Part shown: one piece after another, positions 26,388 to 36,219 of the stretch
How positions within the stretch are numbered: the stretch's first letter is position 1
Layout: every line of letters starts with the position of its first letter
NCBI GenBank assembly: GCA_019694395.1
Contig: JAIBCC010000027.1
Location: 32,398 to 96,397, forward strand
DNA: 64,000 bases
From: Pyrinomonadaceae bacterium
Lineage (GTDB): Bacteria > Acidobacteriota > Blastocatellia > Pyrinomonadales > Pyrinomonadaceae
Direction: 5' to 3'
Translations under genes and position numbers: made by a program
The notes under the pieces: generated by a model
Database searches by the model: none
Seen by the model: only the letters and a program-made list of their open reading frames with translations
Told to the model about the DNA's origin: nothing

Positions 26388-27136
26388 AAAAAACTCTCAA
26401 TAAATTTACTGTAATCATCTCGCATCGGGAGTTCGTAATCAACCTTAATTCTTCGTCGCGTAGCTAGAACTTTTTCGCCTGTCAGTTTGTTGACTGCTTC
26501 TTTTTCGTAGGTTTCCCAATACAAACCAGTTCCGCGTTTTTGCCATAGCGGTAAATCGTTAAAATTGATTCCGCGTTGAAACAAAAGTTCGTTTTTATCT
26601 GCAACTGACATTTTTTCAAGTGTTTTGGTCGCTTGCCTGACCGTTTTTCCTTCTTTGCGTAAAGTCCAGTAACACCAGGCATTTAACGAATTTCGGTGCG
26701 CGTCTTCGTTGCGCCAGCGAAAATAATCGCAAACTAAATTTACGGTTGGAAGTTCGGAAATGCGGCAATCAAAACAACCCAAATCGCCAAGCAAAAGCGA
26801 GAACTTTGCACTCGCTTCACCTGCCAGAACCGAATTGAATTTTCGCAGTTTGCGGTCAAAAGTTTTGATTTCAGGCGATAAAAGTAAGGAAATTTCATCT
26901 GATTGAGTGTAGCCGAAAACAACATCAAACCCGCAATTCATCAAATGTTTAGTGGTTTCGACCATCATTTCGCGCATTCTTTCGTCAAAAGGTGCTTCAA
27001 ATTGATGGACTTCTTTGGTTAAACGGGTAAAACTTCTGCCGTCAAGCCTTGCGACCATAAAGACTTTCGGCAAAACGCAAATATCGTGAGCAGTTTCAAA
27101 AACGCGCATTTTCGCGTCTAATTCATCAAATTTCAT
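26384..27136 (-). CDS. Thg1-like protein (tRNA 3'-5' polymerase family)
   Basis: Thg1 and Thg1-like proteins add nucleotides to the 5' end of tRNA in the 3'-5' direction. In eukaryotes this adds G-1 to tRNA-His; bacterial members mainly repair 5'-truncated tRNAs. The 250-residue sequence has the palm-domain metal residues D32 in VARLDGRSFTRLTK and D80-E81 in FGYTQSDEISLLL. It also has an HRNS variant (EDAHRNSLNAWCYW) of the family's HINN motif. The start ATG 27136 overlaps the kinase-like gene stop by 11 bases. The small membrane protein gene follows with a 4-base overlap. An adjacent polynucleotide-kinase-like enzyme supports an RNA-repair job. Confidence 0.9.
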   Translation of the reverse strand: MKFDELDAKMRVFETAHDICVLPKVFMVARLDGRSFTRLTKEVHQFEAPFDERMREMMVETTKHLMNCGFDVVFGYTQSDEISLLLSPEIKTFDRKLRKFNSVLAGEASAKFSLLLGDLGCFDCRISELPTVNLVCDYFRWRNEDAHRNSLNAWCYWTLRKEGKTVRQATKTLEKMSVADKNELLFQRGINFNDLPLWQKRGTGLYWETYEKEAVNKLTGEKVLATRRRIKVDYELPMRDDYSKFIESFL

Positions 27137-27575
27137 CTTTCCAATTCTCAATTACAAATTCATTGTTTTCATTAATCCAAACATAATACAGTTCGTCAAA
27201 ACCTTCGGCAAAGGTTGGCAATTCCAATTTTGAATAAACGCCGCGAACTCCGCGTTCATCAATTTTGGCTTTGCCGGTGCGTTGGGCGTTGCGGGCGAGA
27301 GCGTCTTCTAATTTTGATTGAAAATAATAACCAATTACCCGAAAATGATGTGCTTTGGCTTGTGAAATATATTGTTTGCGAGCTTCGGCAGTTGGATTGG
27401 TTTTATCAATGACAAAATTTTGCTTGGCTTCGAGACAAGCGGAAAATAGCAAATTTTCACGATTTTTGGTGCGGAGCATATCCAGATTGATGCGGATATG
27501 TGTATCGTAAAATCTTTGTTTGCAAAAGGTTGACTTTCCGCTTCCTTGCACGCCGATAAAAATTACGGCTTCCAT
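27126..27575 (-). CDS. P-loop polynucleotide-kinase-like protein
   Basis: This 149-residue kinase-like P-loop protein has the Walker A motif FIGVQGSGKSTFCKQ (residues 7-21), then HIRINLDMLRTKN and NFVIDKTNPTAEARKQYI. The pattern is close to the kinase domain of T4 polynucleotide kinase and related AAA-type kinases. The lid-like stretch has R/K residues around RTGKAKIDERGVRGVYSKL. The likely role is 5'-phosphorylation of RNA or DNA ends. It overlaps the Thg1-like gene by 11 bases, so the two are translationally coupled. Other small-molecule kinases of the same fold are the alternative. Confidence 0.8.
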   Translation of the reverse strand: MEAVIFIGVQGSGKSTFCKQRFYDTHIRINLDMLRTKNRENLLFSACLEAKQNFVIDKTNPTAEARKQYISQAKAHHFRVIGYYFQSKLEDALARNAQRTGKAKIDERGVRGVYSKLELPTFAEGFDELYYVWINENNEFVIENWKDEI

Positions 27576-27643
27576 ATTTTATAAAGTGAAAATGTTTAAA
27601 CGTGGAAAAGCTAAAGTTACCTTTTAATTGTGGTTTCACCTTT

Positions 27644-28606
27644 TCACTCTTCCACTTTTATTTCTTCCTCAACAATTTCTTTAGCGACTTTTCGCGTTCT
27701 GATTCGTCTCCAGAAATATCGTAAAAGCAGAAAGATCGGCAAAACGACAAAAATTACAAACGGCAAAATCGCAATTATAAAAGTCACCAACCATAGAATA
27801 AAGTTGAGTGCGAAATCAAATCCGCTGCTGATGGCTTCGCCAAGTTGATAGAAAAATCCCTTTGGATTGGCGGCGTAAGCGGTTGGAGACTGCAAACGAA
27901 TTTTGATAGTTGAAAGGCTGGTTTGATTTTCCAAAAAGCGCAGTTTGCCCTCGATTTGCTCAATTTCTCCGCGCACGTTGGCGAGTTCGCGCTGAACTTG
28001 TAAAGCATCGGCAACCGTTTTGCTTTGCTTCATAATTTCGAGAAATTGGGCTTCCAACGCTTTTTTAGCTTTCAAACGCGCTTCGATGTCAACAAACTCT
28101 TCGGTTACGTCCTGACCTCTGACGGTTTCGACAATGACACGGCTTGAAACTTTGCGGATTTCGTCCAAACTTTCGTTAAATTTTGTCGCCGGAACACGCA
28201 CTGTCATCGTCACGATGTCTCGCGTAGTGACTTTTGAATTAGAACTGCTCTGAGTTGATTCAACCACAAAACCGCCTTTGCTTTCAGCAATTGTAGTGAT
28301 TTTCTGTTGTGCTTCTTCGGGTGATGAGGCTTCTAATTGCAAATCGGCATTGCGGATGATTTTGCGCTCAGTTGGAACGGTTTGCGCTTTTGATTTATCG
28401 GCTTCATCCAGTGAAACATCGGATTTAGCTTGTTTTTCATTCTTTACGCCGCCACGACCATCACTAAGACTATCATTTTGGCTGGTTGGCGCAGGAACAC
28501 TACTTGCCGGTTTATTAGCTGCCGTTTCCCGCATAGATGGAGCTTGGCTACCGCCGCAACTTGTCAAAACAACTAAGATCAACAGCGCAATGAACTTTGC
28601 TTTCAT
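27644..28606 (-). CDS. DUF4349 domain lipoprotein
   Basis: This 320-residue protein has a lipoprotein signal (FIALLILVVLTSCGGS, Cys17), a polar linker to about residue 80 and a DUF4349 domain. The domain is recognised from RKIIRNADLQLEASSPEEAQQKITTIAESKGGFVVEST, VTMTVRVPATKFNESLDEIRKV and a coiled coil (ARLKAKKALEAQFLEIMKQSKTVADALQVQRELANVRGEIEQIEGKLRFLENQ). A C-terminal membrane helix (about 270-296) is followed by a basic tail. Both ends are thus anchored to the membrane. The role is unknown; relatives are envelope proteins. It stands 68 bases upstream of the kinase gene. Confidence 0.85.
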   Translation of the reverse strand: MKAKFIALLILVVLTSCGGSQAPSMRETAANKPASSVPAPTSQNDSLSDGRGGVKNEKQAKSDVSLDEADKSKAQTVPTERKIIRNADLQLEASSPEEAQQKITTIAESKGGFVVESTQSSSNSKVTTRDIVTMTVRVPATKFNESLDEIRKVSSRVIVETVRGQDVTEEFVDIEARLKAKKALEAQFLEIMKQSKTVADALQVQRELANVRGEIEQIEGKLRFLENQTSLSTIKIRLQSPTAYAANPKGFFYQLGEAISSGFDFALNFILWLVTFIIAILPFVIFVVLPIFLLLRYFWRRIRTRKVAKEIVEEEIKVEE

Positions 28607-28659
28607 ATTTCCTCCGTTTTGAAGCTAGAACGAGTTTTATTCAATAAATTGCAAACTTT

Positions 28660-29286
28660 TTAGCCTGCTTTTCGGGCAACTTCTCTAAATCCTTGTCCGG
28701 CAAAAAGCGCACGGATCGCGCTAAACAATCGTTTGAATGCGCGAAAAACCTTCGGCACAAACCAGATGAAGAAAAGGACGAAAATTCCCAAAATCCCCAT
28801 AATTATTACCGGTGCAAAAACTGCGAGTAATGTTCCGACAATCGCCAATCCGTCTTCGATAAAGGATAAAGCCCAATTTGAAACAGGTTCAGGGGAAAGG
28901 TTGGCTGTTGCGCGTAAAGCCGCCTTTGTTCCGTGTGATGAGAGCGCGAGTCCTCCGCCGAGCAAAGTTGCAATGACCGTCACGCTTGAATCCATTTGGT
29001 TGGTCGCTGCGTAGGCAACCACAGCACCTGCCGGAATGCGGATAAAGGTGTGAATAACATCCCAAACGCTGTCAACGTAGGGAATTTTATCGGCAAAAAA
29101 TTCGACGACGAATAATCCTCCGGCAACCCCAATCACCCACCAACTGTCCAATGCGGTCAAACCCAACGGCAGTTTGGTCAAGCCGAGTTTTTGCAAAAGT
29201 CCCAAAATCGTAACTGTTGCATAAAGATTAATGCCCGAAGTCCACGCCGAACCTAAAGCTAAAGAAATTGTTGAAAACCAGTCCAT
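28660..29286 (-). CDS. DUF4126 domain membrane protein
   Basis: This 208-residue integral membrane protein has five or six hydrophobic segments and matches DUF4126. The N-terminal LALGSAWTSGINLYATVTILGLLQKLG and the LDSWWVIGVAGGLFVVEFFADKIPYVDSVWDVIHTFIRIPAGAVVAYAA stretch are typical. GGGLALSSHGTKAALRATANLSPEPVSNW follows. The family has no known function; a transport or membrane-biogenesis role has been guessed. The C-terminus carries a basic amphipathic tail. It lies in a minus-strand block with DUF3179 upstream. Confidence 0.85.
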   Translation of the reverse strand: MDWFSTISLALGSAWTSGINLYATVTILGLLQKLGLTKLPLGLTALDSWWVIGVAGGLFVVEFFADKIPYVDSVWDVIHTFIRIPAGAVVAYAATNQMDSSVTVIATLLGGGLALSSHGTKAALRATANLSPEPVSNWALSFIEDGLAIVGTLLAVFAPVIIMGILGIFVLFFIWFVPKVFRAFKRLFSAIRALFAGQGFREVARKAG

Positions 29287-29361
29287 CTAAATTTTCCTCC
29301 TTTTCGGGGCAGTTAGATGCGCGAATTATACAACAATTTCTATAATTTTTATTAAATAATT

Positions 29362-30567
29362 TTAGCGATTTTCGAGCCGATAAACCAACGTGTTCGGATT
29401 ATAAGTTTTCCAGTCAAACCAATAATCTTTGATAATTTGAACAGGAATCAGTTGCTTTCCTTCCAACTCGCCTTTGATCGCCTTGCCCGAAAAATCCCAA
29501 ACACTTCCCGTTTCAGCATCAACCAATTCATTAGTGTCAGTTTTGCGTAAAAATTCAAGTTTGCGTCCTTCCAAAGTTCGTTCAAACGCACGAACAGATT
29601 TTTTATCGTCCGCCAGTAAAAGAACAATGTTGGTTCCGCCAACTGTATCAATGATCGGACTTTGTTTTTCGAGAGCCGAAAACGGATAAGCCTTTGCCGT
29701 TTCACCGATTTTTATTCCGATCATAATGGCTCGCGGTTCAAACGTATCTTCGATTTTTGCATTGATGCGGACAGGCATTTTGCCGACCTGATTTTCCCAA
29801 TCTGCCGATTCGGTTTTATTATTGTCAGGGCGCAGAACGCGACCATTCGGATTTTCACGTTTCCAGATTCCGAAACTGATTTCATCGAAATTAACCGGAA
29901 CAAGTTTTTGTCCTTTGAAACTGCCTTGAATCGCTTCGCCCGAAATCTGCTGCCACCACGAACCCGTTTGGGTATCACGCATAATGAAGTTTTGATTATT
30001 GATTCCGGCAAGTTCAAAATTTAGCGTCTGTCCGTTCACGACGGACTGCCACACAATTCCCGTGTGGCACAGCGTTCAGTAAGTCGCCGTAATCGGTTGA
30101 CCACCGACCACATCCTGCACAACGTGATGATACGCCATTTGCAAAACGGGATAAGCAACCGATTCACCATTGATATTGACTGCCAAAACCATTTCATCAT
30201 CTTTGACAAAATCAACTTCGGAAATCTTTGTGTAGGCAGAGTTTTTCAACGGATTGAACATCCAGAGAAAATGATTTTGCTGGGCAAACCAAACCGAAAA
30301 TCCGATCACAAACAACGGCAAAATCAACGGAATATTGGTGAACCATCGTTTTGAATTTCGCCAGATTTTGAAACAGAGAAACAAAGCAGCAATGGCAAAA
30401 ACAACCGTCAAAATCGGCGACCAGCTTCGCAAATAATACGAAATCGTTAAAGCATTTTCGGTTTGCGGTGCAAATGGCTGAATGAGATAGGCGGGAATCG
30501 CCACCATTGCAAAAGCAATGACAGCAACAATTATGACTAAAAGCCAGTTTAGAAGTTTGTTTCGCAT
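29362..30567 (-). CDS. DUF3179 membrane protein with in-frame TGA, candidate selenoprotein
   Basis: This 401-codon gene is read through one in-frame TGA (codon 164, 30076-30078). Codons 1-163 hold three membrane helices (about 7-29, 47-69, 77-93) and the start of the DUF3179 domain: NINGESVAYPVLQMAYHHVVQDVVGGQPITATY. The TGA comes next, then TLCHTGIVWQSVVNG, in the same frame with no shift. In the family this spot is TYCxxC, so the TGA replaces the first Cys of a CxxC pair (U164-x-x-C167). The domain is repeated at the C-terminus (GETAKAYPFSALEKQSPIIDTVGG), where the Cys pair is absent. A gene caller would split it at 30076, with a false GTG start at 30054. Either a selenoprotein or a nonsense mutation; the exact position favours the first. 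Confidence 0.65.
30047..30069 (-). promoter_or_regulatory. Candidate bacterial SECIS hairpin
   Basis: On the mRNA strand, UGCCACAC pairs perfectly with GUGUGGCA around the 7-base loop GGGAAUU. The stem begins 6 nt after the UGA and the loop 14 nt after it. Known bacterial SECIS elements are stems directly after the UGA with a G among the first two loop bases, which holds here. The UGA-to-loop distance is at or slightly below the short end of the usual range. It lies wholly inside coding sequence. Confidence 0.5.
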
Positions 30568-30573
30568 TTTGTT

Positions 30574-30957
30574 TTATGGAAAAAGATCAAGCCGATGCCA
30601 TTGGTGTCTGGCTGATAATTGTAAATCTGAATTTAGTCGCAACCGAGTAATAGTCCCTTGTCCGATTTCTGTTAATCCGACAATTTCAAAAGTCATCAAA
30701 TTAACGCTAAGATGTTCATTCCAAGCATCTTGACGCGGATTGAAAAGTCTTTCATTAATTCCAACGGTAAAATTTGACTTAAAAATGTTGCAGGAACGAC
30801 AAGCTAAAGCCAGATTTTCCAAAACTGTTTCACCACCAAGTGAAATTGGGGTAATATGTTCGACTTCAAACAAAAAATTAAAAGCTAATTCTGGAGCATG
30901 ACAGTATTCGCAGAGATGATTTGCCCGTTCGGCAACTTCAGGATAGAAAGCGTTCAT
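30574..30957 (-). CDS. HNH endonuclease family protein
   Basis: This 127-residue protein has an HNH nuclease motif: HLCEYCHAPE (first CxxC), EVEHITPISLGGETVLENLALACRSCNIFKSN (the His-x-Ile catalytic strand, the Asn and the second CxxC). Its small size, with no target-recognition domain, is typical of stand-alone HNH proteins common in cyanobacteria and acidobacteria. Its start overlaps the stop of a 111-residue gene by 4 bases, so they are made together. The DUF3179 gene begins 6 bases after its stop. Whether it cuts nucleic acid and what it serves are unknown. Confidence 0.85.
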   Translation of the reverse strand: MNAFYPEVAERANHLCEYCHAPELAFNFLFEVEHITPISLGGETVLENLALACRSCNIFKSNFTVGINERLFNPRQDAWNEHLSVNLMTFEIVGLTEIGQGTITRLRLNSDLQLSARHQWHRLDLFP

Positions 30958-31289
30958 TTACCTAATTTCTCGGCAATTTTTGCCACGCGTTTAGCTGAAC
31001 CCTCTAATTCTTCGTCAATCAATTTTTCCAATTCCTTTTTTTCTTCGGCAGAAAAATCGGAATCATTATCTTTAAATTTTTGCATCAATTCAGAAAGTCG
31101 TCGTTGTTGTTCGGCAGTAAAAAACTCGTCCGGTTGAAAGTCTTGAATATAAATGACCGAATTTGGTTCGCCCGGAGTTTGTTTTTCCAAAGCGTCAATT
31201 GCCTCACCAACTGTCTTTCCAAACGATTTATTTTTGCCTGAAACTGCGCTAAAAGTCTTACCGTTTTGATTTACTACAACCGTCTTCAT
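30954..31289 (-). CDS. Small acidic protein paired with HNH nuclease
   Basis: This 111-residue protein has a beta-like N-terminus (MKTVVVNQNGKTFSAVSGKNKSFGKTVGEAIDALEKQ) and a highly charged helical C-terminus (LSELMQKFKDNDSDFSAEEKKELEKLIDEELEGSAKRVAKIAEKL). It is first in the operon with the HNH gene. The size, charge and 4-base overlap resemble antitoxin-like partners, but no known antitoxin fold is recognised, so this stays a guess. Confidence 0.65.
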   Translation of the reverse strand: MKTVVVNQNGKTFSAVSGKNKSFGKTVGEAIDALEKQTPGEPNSVIYIQDFQPDEFFTAEQQRRLSELMQKFKDNDSDFSAEEKKELEKLIDEELEGSAKRVAKIAEKLGK

Positions 31290-31304
31290 ATTTCAAATTA
31301 TACA

Positions 31305-32648
31305 CTAACTTTCACTGTCTTCTTCTTCCTTCTTAACACCGAATTTTTCCAAACGATATTGCAAAGTTCGGAATGTTAAGCCCAATAATTTCGCGGATTT
31401 AGTGATGTTATTATCGGTGCGCTCCATCGCCTGCATAATCAAACTGCGTTCCAATTCTTCAAAATTAATACCGTTCGGCGGAAGCTTGAAAGCTGCATTA
31501 GCATCAGCTTTGATTTCAGCAGTTTGCATTTCGGGCGGTAAATCTTCGAGTTGAATCGTTTCGCCTTCGCAGAGCAAAACGGCTCGTTCGATTGCTGATT
31601 CAAGCTGGCGAATATTGCCCGGATAACTGTAATCAAGCAATGCCTTTCGCGCATCAGAAGACAAACCCGTAATTTTGGTCGAACTGTTTTTGGTGTGTTT
31701 TTTGATGAAATATTCAATCAAAACCGGAATGTCACTGCGGCGGTCACGCAAGGCGGGAAGCTCAATCGAAAGAACATTTAAGCGGTAATACAAATCTTCC
31801 CGAAAACGTCCGTCCTGCGTCATTTTTAATAAATCACGATTAGTTGCGGTAACAACACGAACATCTACGTTGATTTCCTTTGTTCCGCCAACACGCCGGA
31901 TTTGTTTTTCCTGCAAAGCGCGTAAGATTTTAGCTTGCAGAGAAATATCGAGTTCACCGATTTCATCCAAAAAAAGCGTTCCGCCATCTGCAACTTCAAA
32001 CAAGCCTTTCTTTTCGCCAATTGCGCCCGTGAACGAGCCTTTTTCGTGTCCGAAAAGTTCCGATTCAAGCAAATTTTCGTTGATCGCGGCACAGTTGACA
32101 GCTTGAAAAACTTCGTCCGAACGCGGGCTGTTGGTGTGAATCGAACGGGCGATCAACTCTTTTCCCGTGCCGCTTTCACCACGAATTAAAACGGTCGAAT
32201 TTGACTTGGCGACTTTCAAAATCAGCTTTTTAACTTTGTCCATTTCTTCCGAAACCGAAACGATTTCCGTATCAAGTTTGGAAAGTTTGGTCAGTGCACG
32301 CGAGACGGTTTCCAACAATTTTTCGCGGTCGTAAGGCTTTTGCAGATAAGCAAACGCGCCGAGTTCTTTTGATTCAAACGCCGTGTCAACCGTGCCGTGA
32401 GCCGTTAAAAGTATGACCATAATTGATTTGTCAAAGGCGACTAATTCCTTGAGCAAATCAATCCCGCTCATTCCCGTCATCTGCAAATCGGTCAAAACAA
32501 GATCAAAATGCCGATCCTGCACGAATTTCATCGCCGCTTCGCCTGAACTCGCGGTGGTCACGTCGTAGCCTTCGCCCGACAAAATCATTTCCAAAATCTC
32601 ACGCTGACTGCGTTCGTCATCAACTACTAAAATGGATTTTCTACTCAT
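31305..32648 (-). CDS. NtrC-family sigma-54-dependent response regulator
   Basis: This 447-residue activator has a receiver domain (ILVVDDE, phospho-acceptor D54 in LVLTDLQMTG). The AAA+ domain has Walker A GESGTGKE and the sigma-54 contact loop GSFTGA (family consensus GAFTGA), then DEIGELD, and R-finger-like RQLESAIERAVLL. A Fis-type helix-turn-helix (TKSAKLLGLTFRTLQYRLEKFG) closes the protein. It activates promoters with GG/GC elements using ATP. No histidine kinase is adjacent. A Het-C-like gene lies upstream on the same strand. Confidence 0.95.
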   Translation of the reverse strand: MSRKSILVVDDERSQREILEMILSGEGYDVTTASSGEAAMKFVQDRHFDLVLTDLQMTGMSGIDLLKELVAFDKSIMVILLTAHGTVDTAFESKELGAFAYLQKPYDREKLLETVSRALTKLSKLDTEIVSVSEEMDKVKKLILKVAKSNSTVLIRGESGTGKELIARSIHTNSPRSDEVFQAVNCAAINENLLESELFGHEKGSFTGAIGEKKGLFEVADGGTLFLDEIGELDISLQAKILRALQEKQIRRVGGTKEINVDVRVVTATNRDLLKMTQDGRFREDLYYRLNVLSIELPALRDRRSDIPVLIEYFIKKHTKNSSTKITGLSSDARKALLDYSYPGNIRQLESAIERAVLLCEGETIQLEDLPPEMQTAEIKADANAAFKLPPNGINFEELERSLIMQAMERTDNNITKSAKLLGLTFRTLQYRLEKFGVKKEEEDSES

Positions 32649-32694
32649 AAATAGGTGAAAATTATTGCAAATTAATTTAGTTTATCAGTATAAA

Positions 32695-34161
32695 TCATCG
32701 AAGCAAAAATTGCGTTACAAAAGCCTTTATCAAAGCCCGATTTTTGTCAGGTTTTGCGCCGGAGGAAGTAAATACATTTGATTTGTTTTGAAAAATTCCG
32801 TTGATTTCACCCGAAACGGAACCATCTTTCAAATTAAATCGAAAATCCAAATCAGTTTTTCCGGACTTCGGATTGATGTCGCAAATATCGTCTTTGTAAC
32901 GTCCGTCTACATCCGTGTCGTCTTCATCAAAAATCGCAAAATTTATCGGAATTTCGGTTGCCGAATCATCTGCAAAATGAATTTCAACCCAAGGATTTTC
33001 AAACTCGGAATAATCCTGTAAAACTCGGTCAATATAGGTTTGTCCACCGATGGTAATAACCGGGTAAAAATCCGCTTTACCGCCGGAATCAATTTTGGGT
33101 TCTAAAAGTGCAACATCATCTTTTTCCTTAATTAAAGTCGTTTGTAAAATTATCGCCCGTTTTTTGAGAGAAAAATGATTTGTTTGGGGAAGTTTTGGCG
33201 CAGAATTTGAACTGTAAAGATTCTGACTGAGCTGATTCGGCAAATCGCCTTCGGAAATTTGTTTGACGAAGATTGAACTTTTTGAAGCGATCCATTTGGG
33301 CGCAAAAGTATCAAAAAACTTGGCAAATCCGCTTTTATCGCCTTTCCAATGTCCGTCCGCGCCTTTGCCTTTGATCCACATTGACATATTTTTTAAGGCT
33401 CTCAGATCATACTCCAAATCCTTTGCATCTGACTGATTTACTTGAAATTGCTGAACTTTTAGCCAGAAATTAGGATCAACTTCATTCGCCCATTTTTGCA
33501 TCAATTCCAACAGTTCGTGCGAAGCCACATAAGCAAAAACGTAAGCCTCCGTCCAATTCGGACGAACTGGAGAATCGTGGTTAAGTCCGTTCACATAATC
33601 GCCGTGAATTTCGGCATTTGGCGGAACGTTTTTGCCGTCAAATCCGATTTTTCTATCAGCCGGATATTTTCCCGTGAAAAGATTTTGCGCCGAAACAAGA
33701 GTAGAAAGAAAAGTTGCCGTTTGAAACGCACCGTCAGGAAAACGGGGATGAGTTTCTACCCAATTGGAATGAGTATAAAAATCTTGCGTAGCGTGCAAAC
33801 CAATCCCGATTATCGCCAGCATTTCAAGCGGTTTATCATCTTTCGCAGCTTTTTGTGTAGCAATTTTGAGATTATTTATCAGCCACGCCCAATTATTTTG
33901 TATTTCTGCGGTGGTAAAAAGATTATCGAAATGAAGTTTTTCCAGATCGGCGCGATTTTCTTTTGATGTCGTCGGCGTGCTCGAATAGTAATCCGTCAAC
34001 CAATTTTCAACCTGTGCGATTTTTATGGTTGTGTTGTTAAATCCGTGTTCGTGCAGAACGAAACGGGTTAAATCGAAATGCGGTGCGGTATCGAAAGCAA
34101 AAATAAAATTGTAGAATATGACAAGTAGAAATAAAGCGGAAAAATGTTTTTGACCGGACAT
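32695..34161 (-). CDS. Het-C / zinc-dependent phospholipase-like exported protein
   Basis: This 488-residue protein starts with a signal peptide or N-terminal anchor (HFSALFLLVIFYNFIFAFDTA). ATG 34161 is taken because the longer frame starts with TTG inside a terminator loop. The N-terminal helical part contains IIGIGLHATQDFYTHSNWVE, a Het-C-type motif (HxxQDFYxHSNW) shared with zinc-dependent phospholipase C/S1-P1 relatives. Further His residues at the start (PHFDLTRFVLHEHGF) could ligate zinc. The C-terminal half has beta-rich segments with PWVEIHFADDSATEIPINFAIFDEDDTDVDGRY, which look like a C2-like or carbohydrate-binding region. The enzyme activity is not proven. Confidence 0.65.
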   Translation of the reverse strand: MSGQKHFSALFLLVIFYNFIFAFDTAPHFDLTRFVLHEHGFNNTTIKIAQVENWLTDYYSSTPTTSKENRADLEKLHFDNLFTTAEIQNNWAWLINNLKIATQKAAKDDKPLEMLAIIGIGLHATQDFYTHSNWVETHPRFPDGAFQTATFLSTLVSAQNLFTGKYPADRKIGFDGKNVPPNAEIHGDYVNGLNHDSPVRPNWTEAYVFAYVASHELLELMQKWANEVDPNFWLKVQQFQVNQSDAKDLEYDLRALKNMSMWIKGKGADGHWKGDKSGFAKFFDTFAPKWIASKSSIFVKQISEGDLPNQLSQNLYSSNSAPKLPQTNHFSLKKRAIILQTTLIKEKDDVALLEPKIDSGGKADFYPVITIGGQTYIDRVLQDYSEFENPWVEIHFADDSATEIPINFAIFDEDDTDVDGRYKDDICDINPKSGKTDLDFRFNLKDGSVSGEINGIFQNKSNVFTSSGAKPDKNRALIKAFVTQFLLR

Positions 34162-34177
34162 TTGCAGTGATAGTAAC

Positions 34178-34208
34178 AAAAAAGAGTCCAACCTGTGAAC
34201 TCTTTTTT
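34178..34208 (-). terminator. Terminator downstream of the acs-like cluster
   Basis: AAAAAAGAGT pairs perfectly with ACTCTTTTTT around an 11-base loop. It lies directly after the stop of the first synthetase gene (34231, minus strand). Confidence 0.85.
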
Positions 34209-34230
34209 ATAAATTTATTTACTGCTTTTA

Positions 34231-36204
<1,974 letters not shown>

Positions 36205-36219
36205 AATTATTCCTCTAAA

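Noticed and set aside
29362..30054. A separate DUF3179 gene starting at GTG 30054
   Set aside because: The frame continues without a shift from the upstream ORF. Conserved residues (TLCHTG) lie before this start, and the GTG falls inside the hairpin that follows the TGA.
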